In this document: piece after piece, positions 18,448 through 28,580 of the stretch
Numbering within the stretch: the stretch's first letter is position 1
Layout: the number at the start of each line of letters is the position of its first letter
NCBI GenBank assembly: GCA_017554105.1
Contig: JAFZIY010000018.1
Span: 1 to 64,000 of the forward strand
Direction: 5' to 3'
DNA: 64,000 nucleotides
DNA from: Prevotella sp.
GTDB lineage: Bacteria; Bacteroidota; Bacteroidia; Bacteroidales; Bacteroidaceae
Program-made: the position numbers and the translations under genes
Notes under the pieces: model-generated
What the model was told of the DNA's origin: nothing
The model's input: the letters and a program-made list of their open reading frames with translations, nothing else
The model's database searches: none

Positions 18448-19803
18448 ATGAAAGTAACATTTGAGAATCCAGACAAGGTAAACGGACTGATAACCTTGAC
18501 AGTGGAAGAGGCTGATTTCAAAGAGAAAGTAGAAAAGCAACTGAAAGACTGTCGCAAGCGTGCAAACATCCCGGGCTTCCGTCCTGGACAGGTACCAATG
18601 GGTATGGTGCGCCGCCAGTATGGTGCTGCTGTGAAAGTGGATGTAATAAACAACGTGCTGGGCGAGGAGATTTACAAGTATATTCGCGGGAACAACATAC
18701 AGATGCTTGGTGAGCCTATGCCATCAGAGAAGCAGACACAGGTGGATCTCGAGAAGGAAGCACCCTATACATTCGTATTCGACATTGCTGTTGCTCCGGA
18801 ATTCGATATCGAGCTTTCTGGCAAAGATACCGTTGACTTTTATAACATCACCGTTGATGACAAGTTGATTGATCAGCAGATTGACATGTATGCTTCACGC
18901 TCAGGCCACTATGACAAGGTGGAGGAGTATCAGGCAAACGACATGCTGAAGGGTGACCTGCGCGAACTCGATGCCGACGGAAACACCAAGGAAGGTGGAA
19001 TCACAGTTGAGGGAGCCATCATGATGCCTGAATATATCAAGGTGGACGAGCAGAAGGCCCTGTTCCAGGGTGCAAAGATGGGTGACGTAATCACCTTCAA
19101 TCCAAAGAAGGCTTATCCCGAGGGCTATGCAGAACTGCAGGGACTGCTGAAGGTTTCACGCGAGGAGGCAGAGAACGTTACATCTGACTTCAGCTATCAG
19201 GTTACCGAAATCTCTCGCTATACCAAGGCAGAGGTTAACCAGGAACTCTTCGACCAGGTTTATGGCAAGGGCAACATCGCTGACGAGAAAGCATTCCGTG
19301 AGCGCATTGCACAAGACCTGAAGGCACAGTTCGTTAGCGACAGCGACTACCGTTTCATGTTAGACCTGCGCAAGTACTGCGAGGACAAGGTGGGCGACCT
19401 GACATTCCCAGAGGCTGCTCTTAAGCGCATCATGCTCAACAACAATAAGGACAAGGGTGCCGACTACGTTGAGAAGAACTTCGATGCAAGCATCAAGGAA
19501 CTGAAGTGGCATCTCATCAAGGAGAAACTCGTGGCTGCCAACAACATCAAGATTGAGGATGCAGACGTTAAGGATGCGGCTAAGGAAGCAGCACGCGCAC
19601 AGTTTGCACAGTATGGCATGAACAACGTGCCCGACGAGTATCTTGAGAACTATGCAGCAGACATGCTCAAGAAGAAGGAGTATGTTGACAACCTCGTTGA
19701 CCGCAGCATCGACCGCAAACTTACCGAGGTTCTCAAGAAGGTGGTGAAACTGAAAGAGAAGGACATCACTCTCGACGAGTTCAACAAACTGTTTCAGGCA
19801 TAA
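18448..19803 (+). CDS. tig: trigger factor
   Basis: This 451-residue ribosome-bound chaperone has the signature of the N-terminal ribosome-binding domain, CRKRANIPGFRPGQVPMGMVRRQYG (residues about 33-57). The middle peptidyl-prolyl isomerase region is divergent, as in other Bacteroidetes copies, and the C-terminal helical arms follow. It precedes clpP-clpX, the classical order. A terminator follows and clpP has its own promoter. Confidence 0.95.
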   Translation: MKVTFENPDKVNGLITLTVEEADFKEKVEKQLKDCRKRANIPGFRPGQVPMGMVRRQYGAAVKVDVINNVLGEEIYKYIRGNNIQMLGEPMPSEKQTQVDLEKEAPYTFVFDIAVAPEFDIELSGKDTVDFYNITVDDKLIDQQIDMYASRSGHYDKVEEYQANDMLKGDLRELDADGNTKEGGITVEGAIMMPEYIKVDEQKALFQGAKMGDVITFNPKKAYPEGYAELQGLLKVSREEAENVTSDFSYQVTEISRYTKAEVNQELFDQVYGKGNIADEKAFRERIAQDLKAQFVSDSDYRFMLDLRKYCEDKVGDLTFPEAALKRIMLNNNKDKGADYVEKNFDASIKELKWHLIKEKLVAANNIKIEDADVKDAAKEAARAQFAQYGMNNVPDEYLENYAADMLKKKEYVDNLVDRSIDRKLTEVLKKVVKLKEKDITLDEFNKLFQA

Positions 19804-19827
19804 TCACAATTTGACAATATAAGTTTC

Positions 19828-19861
19828 AAAGCCCAGGACAATAGTCTTGGGCTTTGTTTTT
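19828..19861 (+). terminator. Rho-independent terminator after tig
   Basis: AAAGCCCAGGAC pairs with TCTTGGGCTTT over a short loop and is followed by GTTTTT. Confidence 0.87.
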
Positions 19862-19948
19862 ATACTTCTTACAGTTCCATTCATGTCATATTAGTAGCCG
19901 CCGAAACATAAAAAATATTATTTTTATTGTTTTTTTTTGTTATAAGTA

Positions 19949-19978
19949 TTGCACTATCGAGTTTTTTTCTTAATTTTG
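19949..19978 (+). promoter_or_regulatory. promoter of clpP-clpX
   Basis: TTG (19949-19951), a 19-base gap and TAATTTTG (19971-19978) lie 65 bp before the clpP start. Confidence 0.75.
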
Positions 19979-20042
19979 TAATTACAAACCGTTTGAAAAA
20001 AGAAGAAACCCGCTTTTTCCAAATCCTAAAGAACATGTAAAT

Positions 20043-20708
20043 ATGAACGATTTTAGAAAATATGCTACCAAGCATCTTGGAATGAACGGACTGGTTCTTG
20101 ATGATGTCATGAAACTCCAGTCACAGTATCTAAACCCATATATCCTGGAGGAGCGTCAACTGAATGTGACACAGATGGACGTGTTCTCACGTTTGATGAT
20201 GGACCGCATCATCTTCCTCGGAACGCAGATTGACGACTATACCGCAAATACCTTGCAGGCTCAGTTGCTTTATCTCGACTCCACAGACCCGGGAAAGGAC
20301 ATCTCCATATATATCAACTCTCCCGGCGGAAGCGTGACTGCAGGACTGGGAATTTACGACACCATGCAGTTCATCTCAAGTGATGTGGCCACTATCTGCA
20401 CAGGTATGGCTGCCTCTATGGCTGCCGTGCTCTTGGTAAGCGGTCAGGAAGGAAAGCGCTCGGCGCTCACTCACAGCCGCGTGATGATACACCAGCCGCT
20501 CGGAGGAGTGCAGGGTCAGGCATCGGATATCGAGATTGAGGCAAAGGAGATACTGAAATTTAAGAAGGAACTATATACCATTATTTCTGAGCATTCGCAC
20601 ACTCCATACGAGAAGGTGTATGCCGACAGCGACCGTAACTACTGGATGACGGCAGAGGAGGCGAAGGCTTACGGAATGATTGATGAAGTGCTGAAGAAGA
20701 AGAAATGA
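20043..20708 (+). CDS. clpP: ATP-dependent Clp protease proteolytic subunit
   Basis: This 221-residue ClpP has the catalytic Ser125 in GMAASMAAVLL and His150 in MIHQPLGG; the third residue, Asp, follows near residue 200. The N-terminus is about 20 residues longer than the E. coli protein. The stop overlaps the start of clpX (ATGA), so the two are translationally coupled. Confidence 0.97.
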   Translation: MNDFRKYATKHLGMNGLVLDDVMKLQSQYLNPYILEERQLNVTQMDVFSRLMMDRIIFLGTQIDDYTANTLQAQLLYLDSTDPGKDISIYINSPGGSVTAGLGIYDTMQFISSDVATICTGMAASMAAVLLVSGQEGKRSALTHSRVMIHQPLGGVQGQASDIEIEAKEILKFKKELYTIISEHSHTPYEKVYADSDRNYWMTAEEAKAYGMIDEVLKKKK

Positions 20709-21934
20709 AAAAAGTTTGCAGTTTCTGCGGGCGAAACGACCGTGAAGTGAAGTTGCTCATTTCAGGCCTTACGGGATACATTTGTGACAATTGTGTCCAG
20801 CAGGCTCATGACATCATGCTCAGTTCAGGCATACTGAACCAGCCTAAGAGTGGCTCTGGCGGTAAGTTCCAGCTTAAGAATGTGCCTAAGCCCAAGGAGA
20901 TAAAAGACTATCTCGACCAGTACGTCATCGGTCAGGACGAGGCGAAGCGCTTTCTTGCGGTGTCGGTGTACAACCATTACAAGCGCCTTCATCAGCCCGA
21001 GGACAAGAGTGGGGTGGAGATAGAGAAGAGCAACATCATCATGGTGGGAAGCACAGGAACGGGAAAAACCCTGCTGGCGCGCACCATCGCGAAGCTGCTC
21101 GACGTGCCTTTCACTATCGTTGACGCCACGGTGTTTACCGAGGCGGGATATGTGGGTGAGGACGTGGAGAGCATTCTCAGCCGTCTCCTTCAGGTTGCCG
21201 ACTACGACCAGGCTGCTGCCGAGCGTGGAATAGTGTTCATCGACGAGATAGACAAGATAGCCCGAAAGAGCGACAACCCTTCAATCACGCGTGATGTGAG
21301 CGGCGAGGGAGTGCAGCAGAGCATGCTAAAACTGCTCGAGGGCTCGATAGTGAACGTGCCTCCAAAGGGTGGACGCAAGCATCCTGACCAGGACTACATA
21401 CATCTGGACACACGCAACATACTCTTCATCTGTGGTGGAGCGTTCGACGGAATAGAGCGTAAGATAGCGCAAAGGCTTAACACCCATGTGGTGGGCTACA
21501 ACTCGGTGCAGAATGTGAGGCGCATAGACAAGAACGACATGATGCAGTATATCCTGCCTCAAGACCTCAAATCGTTCGGTCTGATACCCGAGTTGATAGG
21601 TCGTCTGCCTGTGCTTACCTACCTTAATCCGCTCGACCGTGAGGCACTGCGCAAGATACTTGTGGAACCGAAGAACTCTATTGTGAAGCAGTATGAGAAA
21701 CTGTTCAAGATGGACGGTATAAAACTGACCTTCCCAGAGGAGACACTCGATTATCTCGTAGATCAGGCAATGGAGTACAAACTCGGTGCCCGCGGACTGC
21801 GTTCCATCGTGGAGAGCGTCATGATGGATGCTATGTTCGACGTTCCTTCACAGAAAGTGAAGAGTTTCGTCGTTACTCTCGACTATGCCAAGGCTCAGCT
21901 TGGCAAGGCTCATCTGCAAAAGCTTGAGAGTTGA
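20705..21934 (+). CDS. clpX: ATP-dependent Clp protease ATP-binding subunit ClpX
   Basis: This 409-residue AAA+ unfoldase has the N-terminal zinc-binding domain CSFCGRN...CDNC (residues 5-30). Walker A is GSTGTGKT, Walker B is VFIDEIDKI, and a sensor region and the ClpP-contacting loop region follow. It feeds substrates to ClpP, encoded immediately upstream. Confidence 0.97.
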   Translation: MKKVCSFCGRNDREVKLLISGLTGYICDNCVQQAHDIMLSSGILNQPKSGSGGKFQLKNVPKPKEIKDYLDQYVIGQDEAKRFLAVSVYNHYKRLHQPEDKSGVEIEKSNIIMVGSTGTGKTLLARTIAKLLDVPFTIVDATVFTEAGYVGEDVESILSRLLQVADYDQAAAERGIVFIDEIDKIARKSDNPSITRDVSGEGVQQSMLKLLEGSIVNVPPKGGRKHPDQDYIHLDTRNILFICGGAFDGIERKIAQRLNTHVVGYNSVQNVRRIDKNDMMQYILPQDLKSFGLIPELIGRLPVLTYLNPLDREALRKILVEPKNSIVKQYEKLFKMDGIKLTFPEETLDYLVDQAMEYKLGARGLRSIVESVMMDAMFDVPSQKVKSFVVTLDYAKAQLGKAHLQKLES

Positions 21935-21964
21935 AAAAGGCGAAAAGCCTAAATCAATCATACT

Positions 21965-24145
21965 ATGAACGAAGTGAACCTTATTGAACCGCTGAAGAAA
22001 TATTTCGGCTTTGACACTTTCAAAGGTGATCAGGAATCGATAATCCGCAACCTTCTCGCCAGCAACGACTCGTTCGTGCTGATGCCGACAGGTGGCGGAA
22101 AGTCGCTGTGCTACCAGTTGCCTTCGCTGATAATGGATGGCACTGCGATAGTGATATCGCCCCTGATAGCGCTGATGAAGAACCAGGTTGACGTTATAAA
22201 CGGCTTGAGCGAGGAGGAGGGAATGGCTCATTACATCAACTCTTCGCTTAACAAGTCGGCTATCGACCTCGTGAAAAACGACATCAAGGAAGGCAGGACA
22301 AAGCTCCTCTATGTCGCTCCCGAGTCGTTGACAAAGGACGAGTATATTGATTTCCTCCGCTCGGTTAAGATTTCGTTCTATGCTATTGATGAGGCACATT
22401 GTATCTCTGAGTGGGGACACGACTTCCGACCAGAGTATCGCAACATACGTCCTATAATAAATAAGATAGGCAGGGCGCCGATAATAGCACTTACCGCAAC
22501 TGCAACCGACAAGGTGCGCAGCGACATAAAGAAGAGTCTCGGCATAGTGGATGCTGTGGAGTTCAAGAGTTCCTTCAACCGTCCGAACCTGTATTACGAG
22601 GTAAGGCAGAAGACGAGTGAGGAGGCAACGAACATGCAGATAGTGAAGTTCGTGAAACAGCACGCCGGAAAGAGTGGTATCATCTATTGTCTCTCTCGCA
22701 AGATGGTTGAGGAACTGGCTGCCATACTGTGTGCCAACGAAATAAAGGCAGCGCCGTATCATGCCGGTCTCGACAGCGCAACGCGCTCGCAGACGCAGGA
22801 CGACTTCCTGATGGAACGCATCGATGTCATAGTCGCCACCATAGCATTCGGAATGGGAATCGACAAGCCCGACGTGCGTTTCGTGATACATTACGACATC
22901 CCGAAGAGTCTTGAGGGTTACTATCAGGAAACGGGACGTGCCGGACGCGACGGCGGAGAGGGTCTCTGCATAGCCTTCTATAGCAATAAGGACTTGAAGA
23001 AACTGGAGAAGTTCATGGAGAACAAGACTTCTGCCGAGCAGGAGATAGGAAGGCAACTGCTGCAGGAGACTGCCGCATATGCTGAGTCTTCGGTATGTCG
23101 CAGAAGGATGTTGCTCCACTACTTCGGCGAGGAGTACCACAAGGAGAACTGCGGAAACTGTGACAACTGCCTGCATCCGAAGACTAAGATTGAGGCTCAG
23201 AATGCCCTGCAGATAGTTCTCTCGGCCGTTTCTGCCGTGAAGGAGAACTTCAAGCAAGACTATATCATTGACTTCGTGAAAGGAAGAGGCACCGACGATA
23301 TCGTCTCTCACAAGCATAACGAACTGGAATGCTTCGGCGCTGGAGAAGATGAGGATCCTAAACTTTGGAACCCCGTCATTCGTCAGGCGCTCATAGCAGG
23401 ATTCCTGAAGAAAGACGTAGAGAACTATGGACTGCTGAAACTTACTTCCGCAGGCAAGAAGTTCATCAAGAAGCCGTACTCTTTCCAGATAGTTATGGAC
23501 AACGAGTTCAGCGACACAGAGGAAGAAACGACGGGTGAGGGACACGGAGGCGCTCTCGACCCGGTGCTCTATCGTATGCTTGCTGACTTGCGCAGGGATG
23601 TGGCTAAGAAAGTAAACCTGCCGCCGTATGTGGTGTTCATGGACGTGTCGTTAGAGCAGATGGCAACGGTCTATCCTATTACCATAGACGAACTGCAGAA
23701 CATCCAGGGCGTGGGTGCCGGTAAGGCACGCAAGTTCGGGAAGCCTTTCCTTGAACTGATAAAGCGCCACTGTGAGGAGAACGAGATAGAACGTCCTGAG
23801 GACTTGCGCATACGTACCGTTGCAAAGAAGTCGATGCTGAAGGTGAAGATAATACAAAGCATAGACCGGCAGATGGCTCTCGACGATATCGCCAACGCAC
23901 AGGGAATAGACTTCGACGAACTGCTTGACGAGGTGGATGCCATCGTTTACAGCGGCACGAAACTCAATATCGACTATTTCCTTGAGGAAGTGATGGACGA
24001 GGACCATATCGACGACATCTACGATTACTTCATGGAGAGCGAGACCGACGACCTGAAGGTAGCGATGAAAGAACTCGGTGACGAATACGAAGAAGACGAG
24101 GTGCGTCTCGTGCGCATAAAATTCCTATCGGAAAAAGCAAACTGA
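21965..24145 (+). CDS. recQ: ATP-dependent DNA helicase RecQ
   Basis: This 726-residue RecQ has Walker A MPTGGGKSLCYQLP, DEAH box AIDEAHCISEWGHDFRPEY, motif VI QETGRAGRDG, and a zinc cluster CRRRMLLHYFGE...CGNCDNC. The RQC domain follows, then an HRDC domain near residue 575-650 (ELQNIQGVGAGKARKFGKPFLELIKRH). The C-terminal 75 residues are acidic and extend beyond HRDC. It lies 30 bp after clpX. Confidence 0.96.
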   Translation: MNEVNLIEPLKKYFGFDTFKGDQESIIRNLLASNDSFVLMPTGGGKSLCYQLPSLIMDGTAIVISPLIALMKNQVDVINGLSEEEGMAHYINSSLNKSAIDLVKNDIKEGRTKLLYVAPESLTKDEYIDFLRSVKISFYAIDEAHCISEWGHDFRPEYRNIRPIINKIGRAPIIALTATATDKVRSDIKKSLGIVDAVEFKSSFNRPNLYYEVRQKTSEEATNMQIVKFVKQHAGKSGIIYCLSRKMVEELAAILCANEIKAAPYHAGLDSATRSQTQDDFLMERIDVIVATIAFGMGIDKPDVRFVIHYDIPKSLEGYYQETGRAGRDGGEGLCIAFYSNKDLKKLEKFMENKTSAEQEIGRQLLQETAAYAESSVCRRRMLLHYFGEEYHKENCGNCDNCLHPKTKIEAQNALQIVLSAVSAVKENFKQDYIIDFVKGRGTDDIVSHKHNELECFGAGEDEDPKLWNPVIRQALIAGFLKKDVENYGLLKLTSAGKKFIKKPYSFQIVMDNEFSDTEEETTGEGHGGALDPVLYRMLADLRRDVAKKVNLPPYVVFMDVSLEQMATVYPITIDELQNIQGVGAGKARKFGKPFLELIKRHCEENEIERPEDLRIRTVAKKSMLKVKIIQSIDRQMALDDIANAQGIDFDELLDEVDAIVYSGTKLNIDYFLEEVMDEDHIDDIYDYFMESETDDLKVAMKELGDEYEEDEVRLVRIKFLSEKAN

Positions 24146-24146
24146 T

Positions 24147-25397
24147 TTGTATTTAAGAAGCACAATATTATTTCTAATATCTTTTCTTCCCGTTGCCTTG
24201 GAGGCTGCGGAGCGTGATACCTTGCGCCGTTTCGGTGCCGAGGTCTATGCTGTGCCGGCCACGGTCTTGTCAATAGACGAGTACCAGAAGAAGTTCATGG
24301 TGAAGAACCCCACAGCCTCCTTTTGTGCTGCCATTACCTATAGTGCATTGCCGAAGGACAGCGATGACTATGCTGCCGACTATGGTTATCCCACTTTCTC
24401 GTTCGGACTGCGTTACAGCGACCACCATCGTGTGAGGATGCATCGTGAGAAAGACAGTGAGTGGGGGAGTTATGTGCCTGTTGATTATGAGTCACGATTA
24501 GGTGATATCATCACAGCCTATGCATCGTTCAACCGACCATTGCTGCGTACCCGCCGATGGGAGATAGACTATATGCTGAGCATGGGCGTGGGCTATTCGC
24601 ACAAGAAATACAACAACCGCGACGACATCGACAATCTGCTGATAGGTTCACGGTGGCTGGTTTATTTCGGAGCGGGAGCGCATGTGACGTATCATTTTGC
24701 AAGAGAGTGGGGCATACGTGCCGGTATTGACTACTATCACCACAGCAACGGAGGAATGAACATGCCTAACAAGGGAGTCAATGTACTCGGTCCTTCTATT
24801 GGAATAGTGTATCAGCCATATTATGAGGAGGTGGTGAGTCACAGATATGATTTCCGTCCAGGGGCGTTTCAGCGATACTGGTACCTGAACTTCTCTGCCG
24901 CTGCAGGCATAAAGGCACTTAACGAGGAGTTCCAACTGACACAGTTCTACTCGTCGACGGAGTCACCCGATTATTGTAAGAACGATTTCAGGAAATATGT
25001 CACATGGTCGGCACAGGCAGACCTTATGTATCGTTATGCCCGCCGTTGGGCATCGGGTGTCGGCTTTGATGTTTTCTACGGACGATATACCGATGACGTG
25101 AAGGAGATGGAGAAGAACTGGAAACAGGCAGACAGGTATAGCCGTTGGTCGTTAGGCATTGCCGCGAAGCATGAGGTATTCTACCACCAGTGGTCCATTG
25201 CCATGAGCATCGGGTGGTATCTCTTCCGTCATCAGGGCTTTAAGCCAGAGGCATTGGAACAGCCATACTATGAGCGTGTAGGTCTTTACTACACCTTCTC
25301 ACACTTAGGCAACCTTCGCGTTGGCTTCAATGTGAAGGCACATCGCACCCGTGCCGACTACACCGAGATGTGCCTATCAATACCGATTGTACTATAA
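24147..25397 (+). CDS. PagL-like acyloxyacyl hydrolase / lipid A deacylase family protein
   Basis: This protein of about 416 residues begins one base after the recQ stop. The only candidate start is TTG at 24147, since the frame is closed upstream at 24117 and the next Met (24297) would remove the signal peptide (LRSTILFLISFLPVALEAAERD). The segment GIDYYHHSNGGMNMPNKGVNVLG matches the His-Ser-Asn-Gly pattern of PagL-type outer membrane enzymes that remove acyl chains from lipid A. The rest is beta-barrel-like. Activity is inferred only. Confidence 0.82.
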   Translation: MYLRSTILFLISFLPVALEAAERDTLRRFGAEVYAVPATVLSIDEYQKKFMVKNPTASFCAAITYSALPKDSDDYAADYGYPTFSFGLRYSDHHRVRMHREKDSEWGSYVPVDYESRLGDIITAYASFNRPLLRTRRWEIDYMLSMGVGYSHKKYNNRDDIDNLLIGSRWLVYFGAGAHVTYHFAREWGIRAGIDYYHHSNGGMNMPNKGVNVLGPSIGIVYQPYYEEVVSHRYDFRPGAFQRYWYLNFSAAAGIKALNEEFQLTQFYSSTESPDYCKNDFRKYVTWSAQADLMYRYARRWASGVGFDVFYGRYTDDVKEMEKNWKQADRYSRWSLGIAAKHEVFYHQWSIAMSIGWYLFRHQGFKPEALEQPYYERVGLYYTFSHLGNLRVGFNVKAHRTRADYTEMCLSIPIVL

Positions 25398-25428
25398 AGG
25401 TATTGAATCAACCTGCAACTGTCATAAC

Positions 25429-25471
25429 AAAAGAAGGTGTTGCAACGTGATGCAACACCTTCTTCCTTTTC
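25429..25471. terminator. bidirectional terminator between convergent genes
   Basis: A perfect 14-bp stem, AAGAAGGTGTTGCA (25431-25444) and TGCAACACCTTCTT (25451-25464), is flanked by an A-rich run on the left and CCTTTTC on the right. It serves the plus-strand hydrolase gene and the minus-strand clpB. Confidence 0.9.
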
Positions 25472-25486
25472 TTGAATAATATTTCT

Positions 25487-28072
25487 TTAGTTCCTGAATA
25501 TCAGACCTTCACCATAACTATCAATTGCGATAGGCTTGTTCCTGTCCACTTCTCCTGCAAGGAGTTTCTTAGACAAGTCGTTGAGCACGTGACGTTGGAT
25601 GGCACGTTTCACTGGACGTGCACCGAACTCTGGATCGAATCCCACTTCTGCGAGGAAGTTTATTGCCTCTGAAGTGACTTCAAGTCTTACGTCCTGCTCG
25701 GCAAGCATCTTTCTAACTGCATTTATCTGCAGGTTCACAACGTCGGCGATTTCCTTTTTTGTCAACGGCAGGAACATTATTGTCTCGTCGATACGGTTGA
25801 GGAACTCAGGACGTATTGTCTTCTTGAGCATGTCCATAACGGTGTGCTTGGTGTTCTCTATCACCTCGTCACGGTTGTCGTCGTTCATCTTCTCGAATTC
25901 GCTTTGTATGTATTGTGAGCCAAGGTTAGACGTCATTATTATGATAGTGTTCTTGAAGTTCACTACACGCCCCTTGTTGTCGGTCAGACGTCCGTCGTCG
26001 AGCACCTGCAGTAAGATATTGAACACATCGGGATGGGCCTTCTCAATCTCATCGAAGAGCACTACGGAGTATGGTTTGCGGCGTACAGCCTCGGTCAGCT
26101 GTCCTCCCTCATCATAGCCCACGTATCCCGGAGGAGCACCGATAAGTCGGCTCACGCTGAACTTCTCCTGATACTCGGACATGTCTATTCGAGTCATCAT
26201 CTGCTCGTCGTTGAACAGATACTCCGCAAGAGCCTTGGCCAGTTCGGTTTTTCCCACGCCAGTCGTTCCCATGAAGATGAACGACGCGATAGGACGTTTC
26301 GGGTCCTGAAGTCCTGCACGGCTTCGTCTTACGGCATCACTTACGGCAGTTATTGCCTCATCTTGTCCGATAACACGGCGGTGTAGTTCTTCCTCGAGGT
26401 TCAGCAGTTTCTCACGTTCGCTCTGCAGCATTCGTGTCACGGGAATTCCCGTCCATCGACTCACTACCTCGGCAATATCGTCGGCAGTTACTTCCTCGCG
26501 CACCATACGGTTGCCTTCTCCCTGAGCCAGTTGCTCGGTAAGGCTGTTGATGTCGTCCTCGAGAGCCTTGAGTTTGCTATACCTTATCTCTGCCACTCTT
26601 GCGTAGTCGCCTTCACGCTCTGCGCGTTCAGCCTCGAACTTCATCTGCTCTATCTGCTGCTTGTCCTGCTGAATCTTGTTTACCAGGCCTTTCTCGCTTT
26701 CCCACTTGGCACGGAACTGGTTCTCGCGCTCACGCAGTTCGGCAATCTCCTTGTCGAGTTGTGTCAGTTTTGCCTCGTCGTTCTCGCGCTTTATTGCCTC
26801 GCGTTCAATCTCCAGTTGCTTCAGTTGTCGCACGATGTCGTCAAGTTCCTCGGGAACAGAGTCACGCTCCATGCGCAGTTTGGCAGCAGCCTCGTCCATC
26901 AGGTCTATTGCCTTGTCAGGCAGGAACCTGTCGCTGATGTATCGCTCGGAAAGTTTCACCGCTGCTATGCAGGCATCATCCTGGATACGCACCTTGTGGT
27001 GGTTCTCGTAGCGTTCCTTCAGTCCACGCAGGATACTGATTGCCGACATCTCGTCAGGTTCATCTACCATAACCGTCTGGAAACGGCGTTCCAAAGCCTT
27101 GTCTTTCTCGAAGTACTTCTGGTATTCGTTCAGGGTGGTGGCACCAATCGAGCGCAGTTCTCCTCGGGCAAGTGCCGGTTTCAGTATGTTGGCAGCATCC
27201 ATAGCGCCTTGTCCGCCTCCGGCACCCACGAGAGTGTGTATCTCGTCGATGAATAGTATTATGCGTCCCTCGCTCTTGGTCACCTCGTTGATGACGCTTT
27301 TAAGGCGTTCCTCGAACTCTCCCTTGTACTTAGCGCCTGCAAGCAGGGCACCCATATCAAGGCTGTAGAGTTGTTTGTCCTTCAGATTCTCAGGCACATC
27401 ACCACGTACGATACGTTCTGCCAGTCCTTCCACGATAGCGGTCTTACCCGTTCCTGGTTCACCGATGAGCACAGGATTGTTCTTTGTCCTTCGTGACAGT
27501 ATCTGCAGTACACGGCGAATCTCATCGTCACGTCCGATTACAGGGTCGAGTTTTCCTGTCCGTGCGTCCTCGACAAGATTCTTGGCGTACTTGGATAGAC
27601 TCTGATAGTTGTCGTCAGCCGACTGGCTTTTCACGTTCTGTCCCTGTCGCAGTTCCTGTATCGCCTTACGGGTGTCGGCATCATTCATTCCAGCATCCTT
27701 CAGAATGCGGCTGGCCGTGCTGTTGACATTAAGCAAGGCAAGGATAAGGGGCTCCACGCTTACAAACTCGTCGCCCAACTTCTTTGAAATCTCCTCTGCC
27801 TTTACCAATACTTGGTTGGCATCGTTGCTCAGATAGGGTTGTCCGCCCTGCACACGCGGCTGGTGTTGCAACTCGCTATCCACAAGTTGCTCTACATGCT
27901 GTCCGTTCACTCCCATCTTCTGGAAGAGGAACGTCGTGATGTCCTTTGCCTTTGTCAGCACTCCTTTCAGCAGGTGAGTCGGTTCAATGGTCTGCTGTCC
28001 AGAGCGCTGTGCAACGTTCATGGCTTCCTGAACCGTCTCTTGTGCTTTAATCGTAAAGTTGTCAAGTGTCAT
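25487..28072 (-). CDS. clpB: ATP-dependent chaperone ClpB
   Basis: This 861-residue Hsp100 disaggregase has an N-domain of tandem repeats, a first AAA+ domain ([31 protein letters not shown]), the long coiled-coil M domain (residues about 400-530, rich in Glu and Arg), and a second AAA+ domain ([29 protein letters not shown]). The start [12 protein letters not shown] at 28072 is preceded by AGGAG; the open frame extends 14 codons further but with unlikely residues (MWQKQKQKKKGD). Repeated TGRCAGAA motifs upstream may be heat-shock control sites. Confidence 0.97.
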   Translation of the reverse strand: MTLDNFTIKAQETVQEAMNVAQRSGQQTIEPTHLLKGVLTKAKDITTFLFQKMGVNGQHVEQLVDSELQHQPRVQGGQPYLSNDANQVLVKAEEISKKLGDEFVSVEPLILALLNVNSTASRILKDAGMNDADTRKAIQELRQGQNVKSQSADDNYQSLSKYAKNLVEDARTGKLDPVIGRDDEIRRVLQILSRRTKNNPVLIGEPGTGKTAIVEGLAERIVRGDVPENLKDKQLYSLDMGALLAGAKYKGEFEERLKSVINEVTKSEGRIILFIDEIHTLVGAGGGQGAMDAANILKPALARGELRSIGATTLNEYQKYFEKDKALERRFQTVMVDEPDEMSAISILRGLKERYENHHKVRIQDDACIAAVKLSERYISDRFLPDKAIDLMDEAAAKLRMERDSVPEELDDIVRQLKQLEIEREAIKRENDEAKLTQLDKEIAELRERENQFRAKWESEKGLVNKIQQDKQQIEQMKFEAERAEREGDYARVAEIRYSKLKALEDDINSLTEQLAQGEGNRMVREEVTADDIAEVVSRWTGIPVTRMLQSEREKLLNLEEELHRRVIGQDEAITAVSDAVRRSRAGLQDPKRPIASFIFMGTTGVGKTELAKALAEYLFNDEQMMTRIDMSEYQEKFSVSRLIGAPPGYVGYDEGGQLTEAVRRKPYSVVLFDEIEKAHPDVFNILLQVLDDGRLTDNKGRVVNFKNTIIIMTSNLGSQYIQSEFEKMNDDNRDEVIENTKHTVMDMLKKTIRPEFLNRIDETIMFLPLTKKEIADVVNLQINAVRKMLAEQDVRLEVTSEAINFLAEVGFDPEFGARPVKRAIQRHVLNDLSKKLLAGEVDRNKPIAIDSYGEGLIFRN

Positions 28073-28103
28073 AGTTGTATCTCCTTTCTTTTTTTGTTTT
28101 TGT

Positions 28104-28160
28104 TTCTGCCACACAATGTTTCAAATGATGTGCCCTAATCCTTTTTCTGCCATTCTGTCA
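28104..28160 (-). promoter_or_regulatory. repeated TGRCAGAA motifs upstream of clpB
   Basis: On the minus strand the sequence TGACAGAATGGCAGAA (28160-28145) holds two copies of TGRCAGAA in tandem, and a third, TGGCAGAA, lies at 28111-28104. They sit 30-90 bp before the clpB start. Such repeats ahead of a heat-shock gene suggest a regulatory element; the factor is unknown. Confidence 0.45.
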
Positions 28161-28200
28161 CTTGTGAGTGAAAAGATGTCATGATAATAAAACAACACAC

Positions 28201-28236
28201 CACTCATTCGGCAATCGTGCAACCGCCGAATGAGTG
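28201..28236 (-). terminator. hairpin terminator after the GlsB-type gene
   Basis: CACTCATTCGGC (28201-28212) pairs with GCCGAATGAGTG (28225-28236). Read on the minus strand, it follows the stop of the small membrane protein gene and is followed by a T-rich stretch containing TTTT. Confidence 0.8.
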
Positions 28237-28268
28237 ATGTGAAAGGAGAAGTAGACTACTGTTGAAGG

Positions 28269-28535
28269 TTATTTCTTCACGAGTCGTACAATCCAAACGA
28301 GCAATGATGCTCCGATGATTGCCGTGATTGTCTCTCCAATCCAGTTGCCTCCCAAGAGCCAAGAGTCGCTTGTGCTGATGTGGAATTGCTCGTAGATAAG
28401 TTTGAAGATTAATCCTCCGATTACACCGCCAATGAGACCGATGATAAGATCCCAGATGCAGCCAAATCCTTTACCGTTAATGAGTTTACCAGCAGCCCAA
28501 CCTGCTACGATACCTCCGATAATTGCTCCAATCAT
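28269..28535 (-). CDS. GlsB/YeaQ/YmgE-family small membrane protein
   Basis: This 88-residue protein is almost wholly hydrophobic, with glycine-rich membrane segments: IGAIIGGIVAGWAAGKLI, then WDLIIGLIGGVIGGLIFKLI, then a third (ETITAIIGASLLVWIVRLV). This is the pattern of the transglycosylase-associated/GlsB family linked to stress responses. It is 45 bp downstream of the GH94 gene on the same strand and may share its transcript. Confidence 0.88.
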   Translation of the reverse strand: MIGAIIGGIVAGWAAGKLINGKGFGCIWDLIIGLIGGVIGGLIFKLIYEQFHISTSDSWLLGGNWIGETITAIIGASLLVWIVRLVKK

Positions 28536-28580
28536 TTCTTTAAAGTTTTTAGTTAAATATATGTGTTTATGGGTGTTAGT

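Noticed and set aside
21848-23545. 565-codon open frame on the minus strand
   Set aside because: It lies opposite recQ and clpX, both certain by motifs. Its protein is rich in Leu, Val and His in the way typical of antisense frames of high-GC codons and has no domain.
26531-27256. 241-codon open frame on the plus strand inside clpB
   Set aside because: Antisense shadow of the clpB coiled-coil region, with no start signal and no recognisable family.
28073-28114. Longer N-terminus for ClpB (14 codons)
   Set aside because: A purine-rich ribosome site AGGAG precedes the start at 28072, and the extra residues are mostly Lys and Gln from an A-rich leader.
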